Source: CAUYUA01 sp963575675 (GTDB lineage Bacteria; Pseudomonadota; Alphaproteobacteria; Azospirillales; Azospirillaceae). Taken from it: DNA of 11,459 nt. The first letter of the stretch is position 1, and each line of letters starts with the position of its first letter. The stretch covers positions 1-11,459 of the forward strand of contig CAUYUA010000006.1 of NCBI GenBank assembly GCA_963575675.1, read 5' to 3'. The notes under the pieces were generated by a model that did not search any database, was not told where the DNA came from, and worked only from the letters and a program-made list of their open reading frames with translations. Positions 1-6,479 of this stretch are shown here, one piece after another. The translations under genes were made by a program, and so were the position numbers.

Positions 1-49
1 ATTTGTTGATTTACGCCGTGATTCTTCCGTCGCCAAAAAAACGTCGCCC

Positions 50-75
50 AAAAAAACAAGAGGGGCAAGCCCCTC
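50..75 (-). terminator. Intrinsic terminator after the membrane coiled-coil gene
   Basis: Minus-strand stem GAGGGG / CCCCTC with a CTTG loop (60-75) is followed by TTG and seven T (50-59). A second T7 run (35-41) comes next because CGTCGCC plus A7 is tandemly repeated (28-41 and 42-56 on the plus strand), which could serve as a back-up pause. It lies about 70 nt after the gene's stop. Nothing else codes convincingly between 1 and 143. Confidence 0.85.
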
Positions 76-143
76 CCGTCGCATCCCAGGTTACTATGTT
101 ATTCTATTGTGTTGTAAATAAAGATGCGAGCCGATTTCAGCGC

Positions 144-458
144 TCATCGATTAAGTCCCTCCATCGGATATCCAATCATACCGCAATCAAGCTTGCTTTC
201 GATCCGCAACAAATGATCGGTTAAACGGGTTTCGACCTCTTTCAACGCCAGAACCGAAGCGTAAGATTTAGCGACTTCCAACTTATACGACGCCAACGCT
301 TCGCGTTCTTGAGATCGCGTAGTTTCAACTCTCTGACGAAGTTCATCAATTGCCTCTTCAGAATCGCGACTTTGGCGAGTAATCATCCAAAACAGCCCTC
401 CCATAACAGGAATTTCCACCGCACTAATCCACCAGACCAAATCCATGGACTCATGCAT
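144..458 (-). CDS. Small membrane-anchored coiled-coil protein, possible lysis protein
   Basis: A 104-residue protein with one N-terminal membrane segment (LVWWISAVEIPVMGGLFWMI, 7-26), a basic stop (TRQSRD), and a long charged coiled coil to about residue 92 (EELRQRV-type heptads, SYKLEVAKSYASVLALKEVE, RLTDHLLRIESKLD). This single-helix-plus-coil layout recalls inner-membrane spanins (Rz) and other holin-neighbour proteins, and similar proteins occur near lysis genes in alphaproteobacterial prophages. Neither a lysozyme nor an Rz1-type partner is visible, so the role is inferred. I chose the ATG at 458, with GGAG 7 nt upstream; a TTG one codon earlier is closer to the ribosome site. It forms its own transcription unit, ending in a terminator. 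Confidence 0.65.
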   Translation of the reverse strand: MHESMDLVWWISAVEIPVMGGLFWMITRQSRDSEEAIDELRQRVETTRSQEREALASYKLEVAKSYASVLALKEVETRLTDHLLRIESKLDCGMIGYPMEGLNR

Positions 459-517
459 CAAAATCTCCTTGCTTTGTGAAAGTCAAAAACCGGCATAAGA
501 GACGGTCGTAATGGCCG

Positions 518-530
518 CCCCCCCCCCCCC
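518..530. repeat. 13-nt C/G homopolymer tract
   Basis: An uninterrupted run of 13 C (G on the minus strand), 60 nt before the membrane coiled-coil gene's ATG at 458. In that gene's transcript it would be a G13 leader element. It also lies inside a 39-codon minus-strand ORF (483-602) that begins with hydrophobic residues and reads Gly repeats through the tract, but this ORF has no ribosome site. Runs this long are prone to slippage and to sequencing error. Confidence 0.9.
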
Positions 531-591
531 AGCCACACCACCCGACATGCGCATCCGCACCGAGTGATTCCAAAGAAACCAAGACAAAATA

Positions 592-621
592 AATATAAGC
601 ATTACAAATTAGACATTTCAG
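592..621 (-). promoter_or_regulatory. Candidate promoter for the membrane coiled-coil gene
   Basis: Minus-strand CTGAAA (616-621) and TATATT (592-597) are 18 nt apart. The -10 is good (5 of 6) but the -35 is modest (4 of 6). Some promoter is needed because the operon upstream ends in a strong terminator. The resulting leader of about 130 nt would carry the 13-nt G run. Confidence 0.3.
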
Positions 622-665
622 AATGAAGCTGCGAAGCTATTCGGTCACCGCATGCCGAGCGCACT

Positions 666-694
666 AAAAAAGCCCGAAGACACTGTCTTCGAGC
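666..694 (-). terminator. Intrinsic terminator of the toxin-antitoxin operon
   Basis: On the minus strand the stem GCTCGAAGAC / GTCTTCGGGC (10 pairs, one U-G, three-base loop AGT) is followed immediately by six T (complement of 666-671). It lies 42 nt after the antitoxin stop and is a textbook rho-independent terminator. Confidence 0.85.
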
Positions 695-735
695 TTCGAA
701 ACATTCGAACCCGTGGCGCTTTGTTTTTTCTCTGT

Positions 736-1293
736 TCAGGCGGCCTTGGATGGTGCGACGTCCCAAATGCGTTCGGCGTGCGTTGCGCCGCAGCGTCTAA
801 ACTTTACTTGTTCGAAGACCAATGGAATAGAAGCCTCTCCACTTCGATTTCGATCCTCCACGATTTTCATATCGAGAATCATCTCCGGAGCATAATCAAC
901 GCCGGGAGCCTGATCTTTCAAAAGACGGCAGACTTTTTGGCGCAAAATTTTCTCGACATAACCGCCCACGCCTTGACTGTTGTTCTCCCAACGAGAAACG
1001 GTTTCCGGAGTTGTCTCCATCAACGCCGCAAACTCCCGCCCGGTCATCTCCAAAGCCTTTCGCATAAATTTCAACTCGGCGCTGCTGAGTTTCAAAGACA
1101 GCAAACACCGAAGAACAGCAATATTGGCGATCAACCCAGACGTGTCGGGAATGGAGAGCATGTCCTCGCCGCAGCTTTGGCAGACGGCGCGAACAACGGT
1201 GCGCACCAGAACGACCGGAACGCCGAGAAGATTCTCTTCGTGGCGATCGATGATTTCTTCTTTCATCGCGCCATTGCAGAAACAACAGTTCAT
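736..1293 (-). CDS. YgiT/MqsA-type zinc-finger and HTH antitoxin
   Basis: A 185-residue antitoxin. The N-terminal zinc finger has two CxxC knuckles, Cys3/Cys6 and Cys38/Cys41 (CQSCGE), separated by the usual beta segment (VVLVRTVVRAV). It is followed by an Xre-like HTH (about 70-108) with LKFMRKALEMTGREFAALM and TPETVSRWENN as the recognition region. In MqsA the zinc domain binds the toxin and the HTH binds the operator. About 75 further residues follow the HTH, making it longer than E. coli MqsA (131); they contain PEMILDMKIVEDRNRSGEAS, with unknown role. The ATG at 1293 has AAGAGG 6 nt upstream, stronger than the toxin's signals, which favours antitoxin excess. The stop is 42 nt before a clear terminator. 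Confidence 0.85.
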   Translation of the reverse strand: MNCCFCNGAMKEEIIDRHEENLLGVPVVLVRTVVRAVCQSCGEDMLSIPDTSGLIANIAVLRCLLSLKLSSAELKFMRKALEMTGREFAALMETTPETVSRWENNSQGVGGYVEKILRQKVCRLLKDQAPGVDYAPEMILDMKIVEDRNRSGEASIPLVFEQVKFRRCGATHAERIWDVAPSKAA

Positions 1294-1311
1294 GACACAC
1301 CTCTTGGTCTT

Positions 1312-1620
1312 CTAGTCGGTTGACCAAACCGTTACAATGATGATTCTAATTTTATCTTCTTCGGTGACGACAACGATTTCCAGTTCTCGTCCGTCGGCGT
1401 CACGGCCTCGCGTTATCCATCGCTCTCCACCGTAATGGGGCTGCACCTCGGTGACCGGGCATCGTTTCAAAACATATTGAACGTCCTGAATACCAATGCT
1501 TCGTTCCGCCATGCGTTCTCTTGCATGATTTGTATAGCGAAAATCTGTATTTCGATTATCTGCAAGGCGACGTAGTCGGGCGGTTTCTCCGTGACAAATC
1601 TGCTGTTGTGGTGGCGTCAA
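1312..1620 (-). CDS. DUF4258-type toxin of a toxin-antitoxin pair
   Basis: A small protein of about 102 residues with the DUF4258 signature: YTNHARERMAERSIGIQDVQ (29-48), VLKRCPVTEVQPHYGGERWI, then paired strands GRELEIVVVTEEDKIRIII and a final TVWSTD. Proteins of this family, found next to YgiT-type antitoxins, are predicted mRNA-targeting toxins with a compact RelE/MqsR-like fold; the activity is predicted, not shown here. No ATG lies before the conserved region. I chose TTG at 1620 because AAAGG sits 8 nt upstream; a later start would cut into the first helix. The rare start may keep toxin synthesis low. The gene precedes its antitoxin by 18 nt, the toxin-first order of mqsRA. Confidence 0.75.
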   Translation of the reverse strand: MTPPQQQICHGETARLRRLADNRNTDFRYTNHARERMAERSIGIQDVQYVLKRCPVTEVQPHYGGERWITRGRDADGRELEIVVVTEEDKIRIIIVTVWSTD

Positions 1621-1674
1621 GCAAGCAACCTTTAATGCCGAAGACGAACAACATTTTCGCGAGAACTGACGATG

Positions 1675-1733
1675 ATAATGGAAAAACATTGATGCAACGT
1701 CAATGTTTTTCCATGTCTGTCGCAATGTTTTTC
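1675..1733 (-). promoter_or_regulatory. Promoter and operator of the toxin-antitoxin operon
   Basis: On the minus strand TTGACG (1698-1703) and CATTAT (1675-1680) are spaced by exactly 17 nt. A perfect 13-bp inverted repeat, GGAAAAACATTGA (1680-1692) with TCAATGTTTTTCC (1700-1712), covers the -35 and the spacer. A third copy of the half-site, CAATGTTTTTC (1723-1733), lies 22 nt from the second in the same orientation. This is the classic layout for autorepression by an HTH antitoxin. The palindrome also lies right after the terminase stop and might slow read-through, but no U-run follows it. Confidence 0.65.
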
Positions 1734-1745
1734 GGTTGACGTCGC

Positions 1746-3284
1746 TCAGAGATTCCAACCGCCATGATCCGCCGTGACGACGGCGTTTTTGCGCCAGTCG
1801 GTTTTCCGCTCGGGACGAGACGTTGCGCCGCTCAAACGCACCGGTTCGGTTTTCAAGCATCCGGCGACGGCGTCCAAACCGTCGTCGTGGCCCTTGAACC
1901 GGCCATCGGGCCGCCACTCGCGCATTTCGCGGACAAAAGGCGTGTCCCACAGACTACGATGCGCATGCAGCGCTCCCGCTGCGAGAACCGTGTCGAAAGC
2001 CTCCATGATTCTCAGGGATTTCGGCTGTCGCGAACTCACCTCGACCACGGCGCAGGCCACGCGAGCGATTGCCAGCTCGCGCCGCAGCAATCCGGGCAAA
2101 AAGCGCCCCAAACCGTTGATCTCCAAAGACACGGAGGGAAGGTGGAAGTCCCTAACGAACGCGACGACGGCGCGACATTGCCGCGTCGCCTCGTCTAGTC
2201 CCGCGCCGTCGTCGAGGTCTTCTTGATTGAGGTAGCGCACGCGGTGCAAATAATAGCGCCCCTCGCTGTCGGCGAACACGCAGGCGACGACGCTGGAGTC
2301 GCCGCCGGTTGAACCGCCTCCCTCCGGAGCCCGCGCGCCATAAGCAGGATCCCACCAAGCGCTCGCCGAAACCAAGGTGACGCCGTTGAGATGAAGAACG
2401 GCGCGGCCTTGCGCCTCTCGATAGATCAGCTCGCCGTCGTAAGAGCGTAAAAGGTCCGGATCGAGCCGCCCTTGCGCGATATTCACCGGCTTCAGCATCA
2501 TCTGACTGAGAAACTTATTGGCTCCGGTGTGTCTTTGAACGCGCTCGATGGCGGGAAGCGGGAAACGCTCCGGCCAGGCGCTGACGCCGCTCTCGTCCAA
2601 AATCGGCAGAACCAAACGCTGAAAACCGTCCAAAAAGATTGACGTCTCGCCAAGCTCGCGGCGCGGAGCGTCGGCGTAGATCGTGTAATAAGTGTGAGGC
2701 GTTCCAACATAAAGTTGAAGCCCGCCCGGAACCAATACATAATCGATCTCGCCCAGTTTGGCGCGCAGATCCGCTCGACGGGGCGCGCTATCACAAGTGT
2801 TGGGAACTTCAACGTCATCGCAAATGATGATATCGGCGCGACTGCCGGTAAGGTTGGCGTCGACTCCGCGCGCTAACATCGAAGGATCACGCAACTCCAG
2901 AGTGCGGTTGACGGTGAATTGCTCGGCGGACCATTGATCGGCCCGAGGCGGTTTTAGACGCAGGTCGAGGGGGTGGCGTTCAATCAAGCGTTTGACGTTG
3001 CGCACCATCTTCCGCGCCAAGGCCATGTCTGCGGCCAAAACCATCAAACGGAGGTTCGGGTTGGAGTATAGCAACCAAGCGGCGAATAAGCCCACCAGAG
3101 TGCTTTTGCCACACCCTCGAAAAGCCATCAGTAGTAAATGTCGATTGCCGTTTCGCCAACATTCGGACAACCAACAAGCGATTTGATCATGAACCAACGG
3201 CATGGATTGTCCTTGCCGCCGAGACCACAACCAAACAAATTCAGGAAAATCGACGTGGATCCGTCTGCTTTGTTTTCCGTTCAC
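1746..3284 (-). CDS. Phage terminase large subunit (packaging ATPase and nuclease)
   Basis: A 512-residue DNA-packaging motor. In the ATPase half: Walker A FRGCGKST (55-62), Walker B IIICDDVE with the catalytic Glu (152-159), and the coupling motif VGTPHT (193-198). In the nuclease half: Asp312 in WWDPAYG, Glu388 in SLEINGLG, and the Asp pair in GHDDGLDA (467-468). All key residues are present, so it should be functional. Length is near T7 gp19 (586). I chose the GTG at 3284 because GGAG lies 9 nt upstream. An in-frame TTG at 3329 would put the start inside the long hairpin and has no ribosome site. It is the last gene in the T7-like order, and its stop lies just before the toxin-antitoxin control region. 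Confidence 0.9.
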   Translation of the reverse strand: MNGKQSRRIHVDFPEFVWLWSRRQGQSMPLVHDQIACWLSECWRNGNRHLLLMAFRGCGKSTLVGLFAAWLLYSNPNLRLMVLAADMALARKMVRNVKRLIERHPLDLRLKPPRADQWSAEQFTVNRTLELRDPSMLARGVDANLTGSRADIIICDDVEVPNTCDSAPRRADLRAKLGEIDYVLVPGGLQLYVGTPHTYYTIYADAPRRELGETSIFLDGFQRLVLPILDESGVSAWPERFPLPAIERVQRHTGANKFLSQMMLKPVNIAQGRLDPDLLRSYDGELIYREAQGRAVLHLNGVTLVSASAWWDPAYGARAPEGGGSTGGDSSVVACVFADSEGRYYLHRVRYLNQEDLDDGAGLDEATRQCRAVVAFVRDFHLPSVSLEINGLGRFLPGLLRRELAIARVACAVVEVSSRQPKSLRIMEAFDTVLAAGALHAHRSLWDTPFVREMREWRPDGRFKGHDDGLDAVAGCLKTEPVRLSGATSRPERKTDWRKNAVVTADHGGWNL

Positions 3285-3313
3285 AGTAAAACACTCCGTA
3301 TGGTTGCGGTGCA

Positions 3314-3365
3314 AAATTAAAAGGGCCAAGCGACTGGGAGCACAATCGCTGAACCCTTTTAATTT
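3314..3365. terminator. Long hairpin between small- and large-terminase genes, bidirectional terminator-like
   Basis: A perfect 12-bp inverted repeat (AAATTAAAAGGG at 3314-3325, CCCTTTTAATTT at 3354-3365) encloses a second 5-bp pair (AGCGA 3329-3333, TCGCT 3346-3350). Read as minus-strand RNA, the two stems are joined by two U-G pairs and one mismatch, forming a nearly continuous 20-bp hairpin with a 12-nt loop and a U-rich 3' side (CCCUUUUAAUUUU). Because the arms carry A- and T-tracts it could terminate in either direction. It ends 30 nt before the chosen large-terminase start and would reduce read-through into that gene. Confidence 0.6.
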
Positions 3366-3386
3366 ACTGTGAGAATCGTTCAGTCT

Positions 3387-3692
3387 CTATTTTTTCCGCA
3401 ACACCTGAAGCGCAGTTTGAGCTTCAAGGATCATTGCATTCATCTCCGGATCATCATCCGGAGCGCTGCTTATTTCTTCGACAGAGTCGGTCGCCCAACG
3501 CGCCAAACGCAAAATTCCTTCCAAATGCGCAAGCGCAACTCTTCCTGCCTGATGATGGTCTTTGAATTCTTTAGCCTCCAAAGGGATGTCACACACCGAG
3601 AACTTGCGATAAGAAGAAATAGCGCGATCCATAACTTCAGGCAGCAAGCGCACGACGTCCTGCCGAAGAGCATCCATCGTTTGATCCGTCAT
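3387..3692 (-). CDS. Small helical protein, candidate terminase small subunit (T7 gp18 position)
   Basis: A 101-residue protein, mostly alpha-helical by composition: MTDQTMDALRQDVVRLLPEV, an EAKEFKDHHQAGRVALAHLE segment (about 39-58), an acidic linker (SVEEISSAPDDDPEM, about 70-84), and a C-terminal helix ending in RKK. It lies between the tail spike and the large terminase, exactly where T7 has gene 18, and the size fits gp18 (89 residues). Small terminase subunits recognise the packaging DNA and regulate the large-subunit ATPase. No HTH is evident by eye, and the family evolves fast, so the assignment rests on position and length. The ribosome site is AAGGGA, 8 nt before the ATG at 3692, with a second GGAG further upstream. 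Confidence 0.5.
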   Translation of the reverse strand: MTDQTMDALRQDVVRLLPEVMDRAISSYRKFSVCDIPLEAKEFKDHHQAGRVALAHLEGILRLARWATDSVEEISSAPDDDPEMNAMILEAQTALQVLRKK

Positions 3693-3730
3693 TTTTGGCG
3701 TCCCTTCTCCTTTCTATAAAGAACAAGTAA

Positions 3731-3746
3731 AATATATTCATATATT
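3731..3746. promoter_or_regulatory. AT-rich palindrome upstream of the small-terminase candidate
   Basis: A perfect 7-bp inverted repeat (AATATAT-TC-ATATATT) lies in a very AT-rich gap between the spike stop and the next gene. On the minus strand it contains TATATT, a good -10-like hexamer, but no convincing -35 is placed upstream. It may be a weak promoter or operator, or simply an AT-rich spacer. Confidence 0.2.
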
Positions 3747-3761
3747 AATTCTTAATTGATA

Positions 3762-5795
3762 TTACGGATGCTGGTTGAGTATTTGCCATCCCGCCCCATT
3801 CGACATGACCGTAACGGCATGTCCATATCCGGTCAAAGCAATCGCCTGATTGTCTGGGCCTCCACCGTCTTGCTTAGTGACGGTGACGGCGTTTCCGCTC
3901 TGATCAGATTTTTTTACCGTGACGGTTCGCCCGACAGCGTGCGGCGCCGAAGGCAACGGCAGTCGAACTTCCACAACATCGCTCCAGGCGCTGACCATAT
4001 ATAGACGCTGTGACAAATCCGGCTCAAACAACGATCCTCCTTCAAAGTAATAAGCGTTCTCAGGGAATTGAGCGGCGGCGATAATCCACCAATTTGCTCC
4101 ATTTGAGACCACAGTAACGAAATCATACCGATTTCCGAGAACAACAGTTCTTCCATCAGGCCCAACACTGTCATTCTCCGTTATAGAAACCGCATGGCCA
4201 CTTGCATCCGTCTTTTTTATAGTGACGGCTTGACCATTCACGTCTCCCGCATTTGGCAAACGAACCTCAATCGCGCCATTGTAGGCGCTCACCAAATACA
4301 CCGAGCTGCTTAAGTCCGGTTCGAACACGCCTCCTTCCGACGGATCGTAAAACTCCGTGTCGTAACGAAGAGATTCAACCGTCAATTCAGAAATCCGAGT
4401 GGCCTGTAAACGGTTTTTCGTGGGGTAGCCCGCGTTAAACGTCGTATATTGTCCGCCGCTAAAGTCTTGAATCGCCGGTCCGGCGCTGGCGGAAAACAGA
4501 TTGAAAATCGAGGTTTCGACAGATCCCGCCTCAATCACCACATTGGCGATCGAGGCCAAGGTTTCCGTATAGAGATTGATCAGAAGGTTCTTATTCGTAT
4601 GGGCGCCCAATCGAAAACAGCTATGAGCGGTTGTGGAAAGATTAGCCTCACAATCAATGAACGTGTTGTTGTATCGGCCATGCTCGATATAGAACCCGCT
4701 TCCGGAGATCGGAGCGCTGAGAGAATACACGCGCACCGCAAAAAAGTGGTTGGCGTTTGGAGTGTCTCCGGCTCCTGAGCACGTCATCCAAACACCGTGA
4801 ATCGAAGGACGAGCAATCAAAACGCGCGTAATGTTGTTCCAATAGCACGGGCGTTCGGTTTGAGCGTAGCCATCGAGAATTAATCCATAGGCCTGATCCC
4901 ACAACGTAAGGTCGAGGAGAGCGTTTTGAACCGAGGGGCCCGTTTGTCCACGCAAGCGCACTCCGGCTTGTCCGCCTTCGATGCGCAAGTTACGAAGAGT
5001 AGCGTATCCATCGGTAAGAAGCACGGCGTCGAAGGTTGCGTCGGGCGTTGCGCGCAAAATCGAAGTTTGTCCTTCACCAAACAGGGTTTGGCCGTAGCCG
5101 AGAGTAATCGTGTTGGCGATGCAATAGATCCCGGCGGGAACATATACGGATCCGAAGGCCGTGAGAGCGCTTTGAATGGCTGTGGCGTCATCGGAAACAC
5201 CATCTCCAACGGCGCCGAAATCTTTCACCGAGACGATATCCCCAAGTTTTTCACGAATGGGGCGTTGAGCCCCGCCGCTTCCTTGGGGCAAGTAATAAAT
5301 TTGCGTATCGAGATTCCCGGGCAGTGTTGCGGTGGGGTTTCCACTGCTGTCGAACGAGAGAAGGCGATTGGAGCGAGCGGCTCGATTGGGAAGCTCTGCG
5401 GTTGCGGGAAAATCATCGGCGGCGTAGTGGAGCATCAATTCTTGGTCTGCGGACACTTGTTGAAGACAGGCGGTAAGACGATCGAGTTCAGTATTTAGAC
5501 TGGCGGCAGATAAAGGGCCGCTTTCAAGAAAATCGGTGACGCGCTCTATAAAGACTTGACGCCGGAGCGTTATAAGAAGACCTGCCATTGGAGCTGTTGA
5601 GAAGGTTACTTGGCCTCCTGCGCTATTTCCGGCGCCGGAGACGATGAAGCCGGTGAGTTGTCGAGCGGCTCCGATGAAGATTTCCAAATCTTCCGAAGAG
5701 AAGATAGGAAAAGGATATATGAAGATTCTTTGGGAACCGTCTGCGGTGTATTGTACGCGAGGCATTCCGCGTGTGATCTTGACATGATCCGTCAT
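3762..5795 (-). CDS. Tail fibre/spike: T7-type N-terminus, pectate-lyase-like body, duplicated C-terminal module
   Basis: A 677-residue receptor-binding protein in three parts. Residues 1 to about 120 match the T7 tail fibre N-terminal domain that docks on the tail: QYTADGSQRIFIYPFPIF, then strands ending in ITLRRQVFIERVTDF, and LSAASLNTELDRLTACLQQV. Residues about 188-470 form a pectate-lyase-superfamily beta-helix, recognised by VKDFGAVGDGVSDDATAIQS (190-209) and repeated short strands, so it probably binds or cleaves a surface polysaccharide; no active-site residues can be assigned by eye. Residues 488-677 are two copies of a module of about 95 residues. The start is the ATG at 5795 with AAGGA 6 nt upstream. 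It is trimeric by analogy. The gene position equals T7 gene 17. Confidence 0.88.
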   Translation of the reverse strand: MTDHVKITRGMPRVQYTADGSQRIFIYPFPIFSSEDLEIFIGAARQLTGFIVSGAGNSAGGQVTFSTAPMAGLLITLRRQVFIERVTDFLESGPLSAASLNTELDRLTACLQQVSADQELMLHYAADDFPATAELPNRAARSNRLLSFDSSGNPTATLPGNLDTQIYYLPQGSGGAQRPIREKLGDIVSVKDFGAVGDGVSDDATAIQSALTAFGSVYVPAGIYCIANTITLGYGQTLFGEGQTSILRATPDATFDAVLLTDGYATLRNLRIEGGQAGVRLRGQTGPSVQNALLDLTLWDQAYGLILDGYAQTERPCYWNNITRVLIARPSIHGVWMTCSGAGDTPNANHFFAVRVYSLSAPISGSGFYIEHGRYNNTFIDCEANLSTTAHSCFRLGAHTNKNLLINLYTETLASIANVVIEAGSVETSIFNLFSASAGPAIQDFSGGQYTTFNAGYPTKNRLQATRISELTVESLRYDTEFYDPSEGGVFEPDLSSSVYLVSAYNGAIEVRLPNAGDVNGQAVTIKKTDASGHAVSITENDSVGPDGRTVVLGNRYDFVTVVSNGANWWIIAAAQFPENAYYFEGGSLFEPDLSQRLYMVSAWSDVVEVRLPLPSAPHAVGRTVTVKKSDQSGNAVTVTKQDGGGPDNQAIALTGYGHAVTVMSNGAGWQILNQHP
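3765..4334 (-). repeat. Tandem duplicated C-terminal module in the tail spike
   Basis: Two head-to-tail protein repeats of about 98 and 92 residues (spike residues 488-585 and 586-677). Both read GG-x-FEPDLS, Y-x-VSA, an IEVRLP / VEVRLP strand, V-x-KK-D-SG-AV-x-T, a GPD turn, and V-VSNGA-W / VMSNGAGW. The DNA copies (4041-4334 and 3765-4040) have diverged, so the duplication is not recent. Such modules resemble a C-terminal trimerisation or receptor-contact knob. Confidence 0.8.
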
Positions 5796-5891
5796 AAACG
5801 GTCCTTTTTTTTAAAAGTAAAGAAGGAAAACACCGTCTCGGATTATTGACGCTCCGAACTTTTTACATTTCAATCTCTTCGTCGGCGTCAT

Positions 5892-6479
5892 TCATCCCAA
5901 ACGACTGAGATATTGAAGCTTCTGGCGCTCAGCAAGCTGTGATTGCGCCAAAAGATTGCGTCTATATCGATCCTCCAACTGCTGATTAAGGGAGTCTATC
6001 TTCAGTTGATTACTTGTTTCAGCCGCTTTTTGCTCTTGATCTGTGGCGTTCACTTGCCCAAGCAAAATCGCCTCCCCGGACCCATCCGCAGTCCCAAGCC
6101 CCGCCGCTCCAAGCGAAGCTCGGGTCTTCGCCATGGCGCGACGCAAAGCGTCTCGACGACGCCCCTCGTCAACGGTTGCTGCGGCGCGTATCTGAGAAAC
6201 TCGACTTTGGAGATCGCCCGTCGCACTCTCCAAATCTTGGTTTTGATTATCGACAAGCTGTGTCGCCTCCAGAGATTGTTCGGCGGCAAGCTGTTCCAAA
6301 GCTCTCTGACGATACTCTTGCTCCGCCGCAAGCTTCTGTTGCTGCTCGGCTTGACGCAACGCCTCCTTTTGTTGAGCAAGAGCTTGCTGTTGATCCAAAG
6401 CGTCTTCGCGTTGAAAATAGCCGGAAACGGCGTTGAACACCGGCATGGCCGAGGAAAGAACGGGAATCGTGGCGCCCAT
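5892..6479 (-). CDS. Coiled-coil internal virion-like protein (T7 gp14 position)
   Basis: A 195-residue protein rich in Gln, Ala and Glu. A short hydrophobic N-terminus (ATIPVLSSAMPVFNAVSGYF, 3-22) is followed by a long predicted coiled coil (about 23-100), a glycine-rich hinge (SLGAAGLGTADGSGEAILLG, 122-141), and a second coiled region (143-190). The same layout of helix, small-residue GS hinge and helix is seen in internal virion proteins that are ejected to build the DNA channel, such as T7 gp14 (196 residues), and the gene sits between tail tubular B and the tail fibre as gene 14 does. It is coupled to the previous gene by a 1-nt overlap. Homology is inferred from position, length and composition. 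The larger partners gp15 and gp16 are not present. Confidence 0.62.
   Translation of the reverse strand: MGATIPVLSSAMPVFNAVSGYFQREDALDQQQALAQQKEALRQAEQQQKLAAEQEYRQRALEQLAAEQSLEATQLVDNQNQDLESATGDLQSRVSQIRAAATVDEGRRRDALRRAMAKTRASLGAAGLGTADGSGEAILLGQVNATDQEQKAAETSNQLKIDSLNQQLEDRYRRNLLAQSQLAERQKLQYLSRLG

Noticed and set aside
1..143. Search for a prophage attachment repeat matching the 10257-10505 gap
   Set aside because: I saw no shared direct repeat by eye. The true left end is probably outside the window.
483..602. A 39-codon minus-strand ORF with hydrophobic start and Gly run
   Set aside because: There is no ribosome site and its start overlaps a likely -10 element. Kept only as context for the homopolymer.
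652..1323. A 223-codon open frame on the plus strand
   Set aside because: It is the mirror of the antitoxin gene. The minus-strand product has a zinc finger and HTH; the plus-strand product shows no domain and runs through the terminator.
1621..1950. N-terminal extension of the toxin frame back into the terminase gene
   Set aside because: It would cross the terminase end and the promoter/operator and gives an Arg-rich non-domain sequence.
4926..5498. A 190-codon plus-strand open frame opposite the tail spike
   Set aside because: The spike on the minus strand has clear domains and a ribosome site. The plus-strand frame has neither.
5861..5893. A 10-codon ORF (MNDADEEIEM) overlapping the internal virion-like gene's stop
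   Set aside because: Too short to support; it may be a coupling leader for the spike, but nothing in the sequence shows this.
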